Shown here: piece by piece, positions 6,246 to 6,925 of the stretch
How positions within the stretch are numbered: the first letter of the stretch is position 1
Layout: each line of letters opens with the position of its first letter
NCBI GenBank assembly: GCA_017385345.1
Contig: JAFNRY010000128.1
Coordinates: 1 to 6,925, forward strand
Length of the DNA stretch: 6,925 bases
Reading direction: 5' to 3'
DNA from: Kiritimatiellia bacterium
Lineage (GTDB): Bacteria > Verrucomicrobiota > Kiritimatiellia > RFP12 > UBA1067
The notes under the pieces: generated by a model
Seen by the model: only the letters and a program-made list of their open reading frames with translations
The model's database searches: none
What the model was told of the DNA's origin: nothing
Program-made: the position numbers and the translations under genes

Positions 6246-6925
6246 TCAAGTCCTCACATATGCCTTGATGGTCGCGTGCGGCACGTCCGCGCCCGGACCC
6301 GCCGGCCGGATCGCGTACCGGCCGACGGCGGCCGGCACGATGAAAGTCTCGGCGTAGTGCACGGTGAACGGCTCGAAGGCGCCGGAGGGGCTTTCGACGA
6401 CGGCCTCTTCGCCCTCCACGAGATTCAGCACGTTCACTCCGCCCGCGGTGTCGTGTTCGACGGGGGCGGTGAACCAGTGCCTGCGCGTTTCGATGAACTC
6501 GCGCTCGTGAAGCCCCGTGCGCTCCTCCTTGACGCCGGGCCGTTCGGAGATCGTCTCGACGCGTCCGACGAGATTCTTCCGCACCCATTCGGTGTCGCGG
6601 TTAAACTGTATGTTGGCCAGCGCGTGCTCGACGTGTATCGGGCGCGGCCTGCCGTCCAGCCCGATGCGCCCCCAGTCCCACATCTTGAACGTGAATATGT
6701 ACGGCGTCGCCGAAATCTCGAGCACCATGCAGTTGGCGCCGGAGCAGTGGATCGTTCCGCCGGGGATCAGGAAGTGGTCGTGTTTCTTCGCCGGGAACGC
6801 GTTGACGTACCTGCCGGCGTCGAAAGAGCCCGTCTTCTCGCTTTCGCGCAGCGCGGCGGCGAACTCTTCGCGGCCGACGCCGGTCTTCCTGCCGAGATAG
6901 ACGACGGGCGAAGCCGATTCGTCGG
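6246..6925 (-). CDS. Class I mannose-6-phosphate isomerase (C-terminal part, truncated by window edge)
   Basis: Zinc-dependent cupin isomerase interconverting mannose-6-phosphate and fructose-6-phosphate. The frame is open to the right edge, giving the last 225 residues; the N-terminal catalytic part is outside the window. Visible: FLIPGGTIHCSG with the metal-ligand type histidine at fragment residue 59, then MWDWGR, GLDGRPRPIHVEH, a GLHEREFIETRRHWF block, and a terminal cupin with EPFTVHYAETFIVPAAVGRY. This resembles the long (about 580-residue) class I family found in anaerobes rather than E. coli ManA (391). An internal ATG at 6728 exists but would cut the cupin, so the gene is taken as running in from outside. 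It ends 4 nt before the cupin phosphoglucose isomerase and is probably co-transcribed with it and the sugar porter. I am confident of the family; the exact substrate is inferred. Confidence 0.85.
   Translation of the reverse strand, partial: DESASPVVYLGRKTGVGREEFAAALRESEKTGSFDAGRYVNAFPAKKHDHFLIPGGTIHCSGANCMVLEISATPYIFTFKMWDWGRIGLDGRPRPIHVEHALANIQFNRDTEWVRKNLVGRVETISERPGVKEERTGLHEREFIETRRHWFTAPVEHDTAGGVNVLNLVEGEEAVVESPSGAFEPFTVHYAETFIVPAAVGRYAIRPAGPGADVPHATIKAYVRT

Overview
GC-rich bacterial window in which every supported gene lies on the minus strand, so it reads from high to low coordinates. Nothing mobile, viral or CRISPR-like is visible. No undescribed system was found; the interest lies in unusual enzyme choices and very compact gene packing. 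A pyrophosphate-type phosphofructokinase, a cupin-type glucose-6-phosphate isomerase and a long-family mannose-6-phosphate isomerase together suggest an anaerobic or fermentative bacterium, perhaps from the PVC group (Lentisphaerota, Kiritimatiellota or Verrucomicrobiota). That placement is inference from gene content only.

Region 1 (6925 to about 4200) is a sugar operon. It holds the C-terminal part of a class I mannose-6-phosphate isomerase, cut by the window edge. A cupin (archaeal-type) phosphoglucose isomerase follows after 4 nt, then an overlapping and unusually short MFS sugar porter. It ends at an apparent intrinsic terminator whose T-tract runs into the -35 box of the next promoter.

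Region 2 (about 4202 to 794) starts at a near-perfect sigma70 promoter (TTGACA, 17 nt, TAAAAT). A short leader carries a 7-bp hairpin at its 5' end. Four genes follow, joined head to tail by 4-nt stop/start overlaps: ribH (lumazine synthase), PPi-dependent phosphofructokinase, mazG (NTP pyrophosphohydrolase) and ispH (last step of the MEP isoprenoid pathway).

Region 3 (about 801 to 1) holds a tRNA-Ser(UGA) gene with encoded CCA. Its extended -10 promoter overlaps the ispH stop codon. argG (argininosuccinate synthase) follows, with its own extended -10 promoter, and is cut by the left edge after 204 codons.

The first two regions meet at fructose-6-phosphate: both isomerases produce it and the PPi-phosphofructokinase consumes it. 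A second theme is pyrophosphate, which MazG and ArgG release and the phosphofructokinase uses. These links are inferred from known reactions and gene order. The long plus-strand open frames are shadows of the minus-strand genes.
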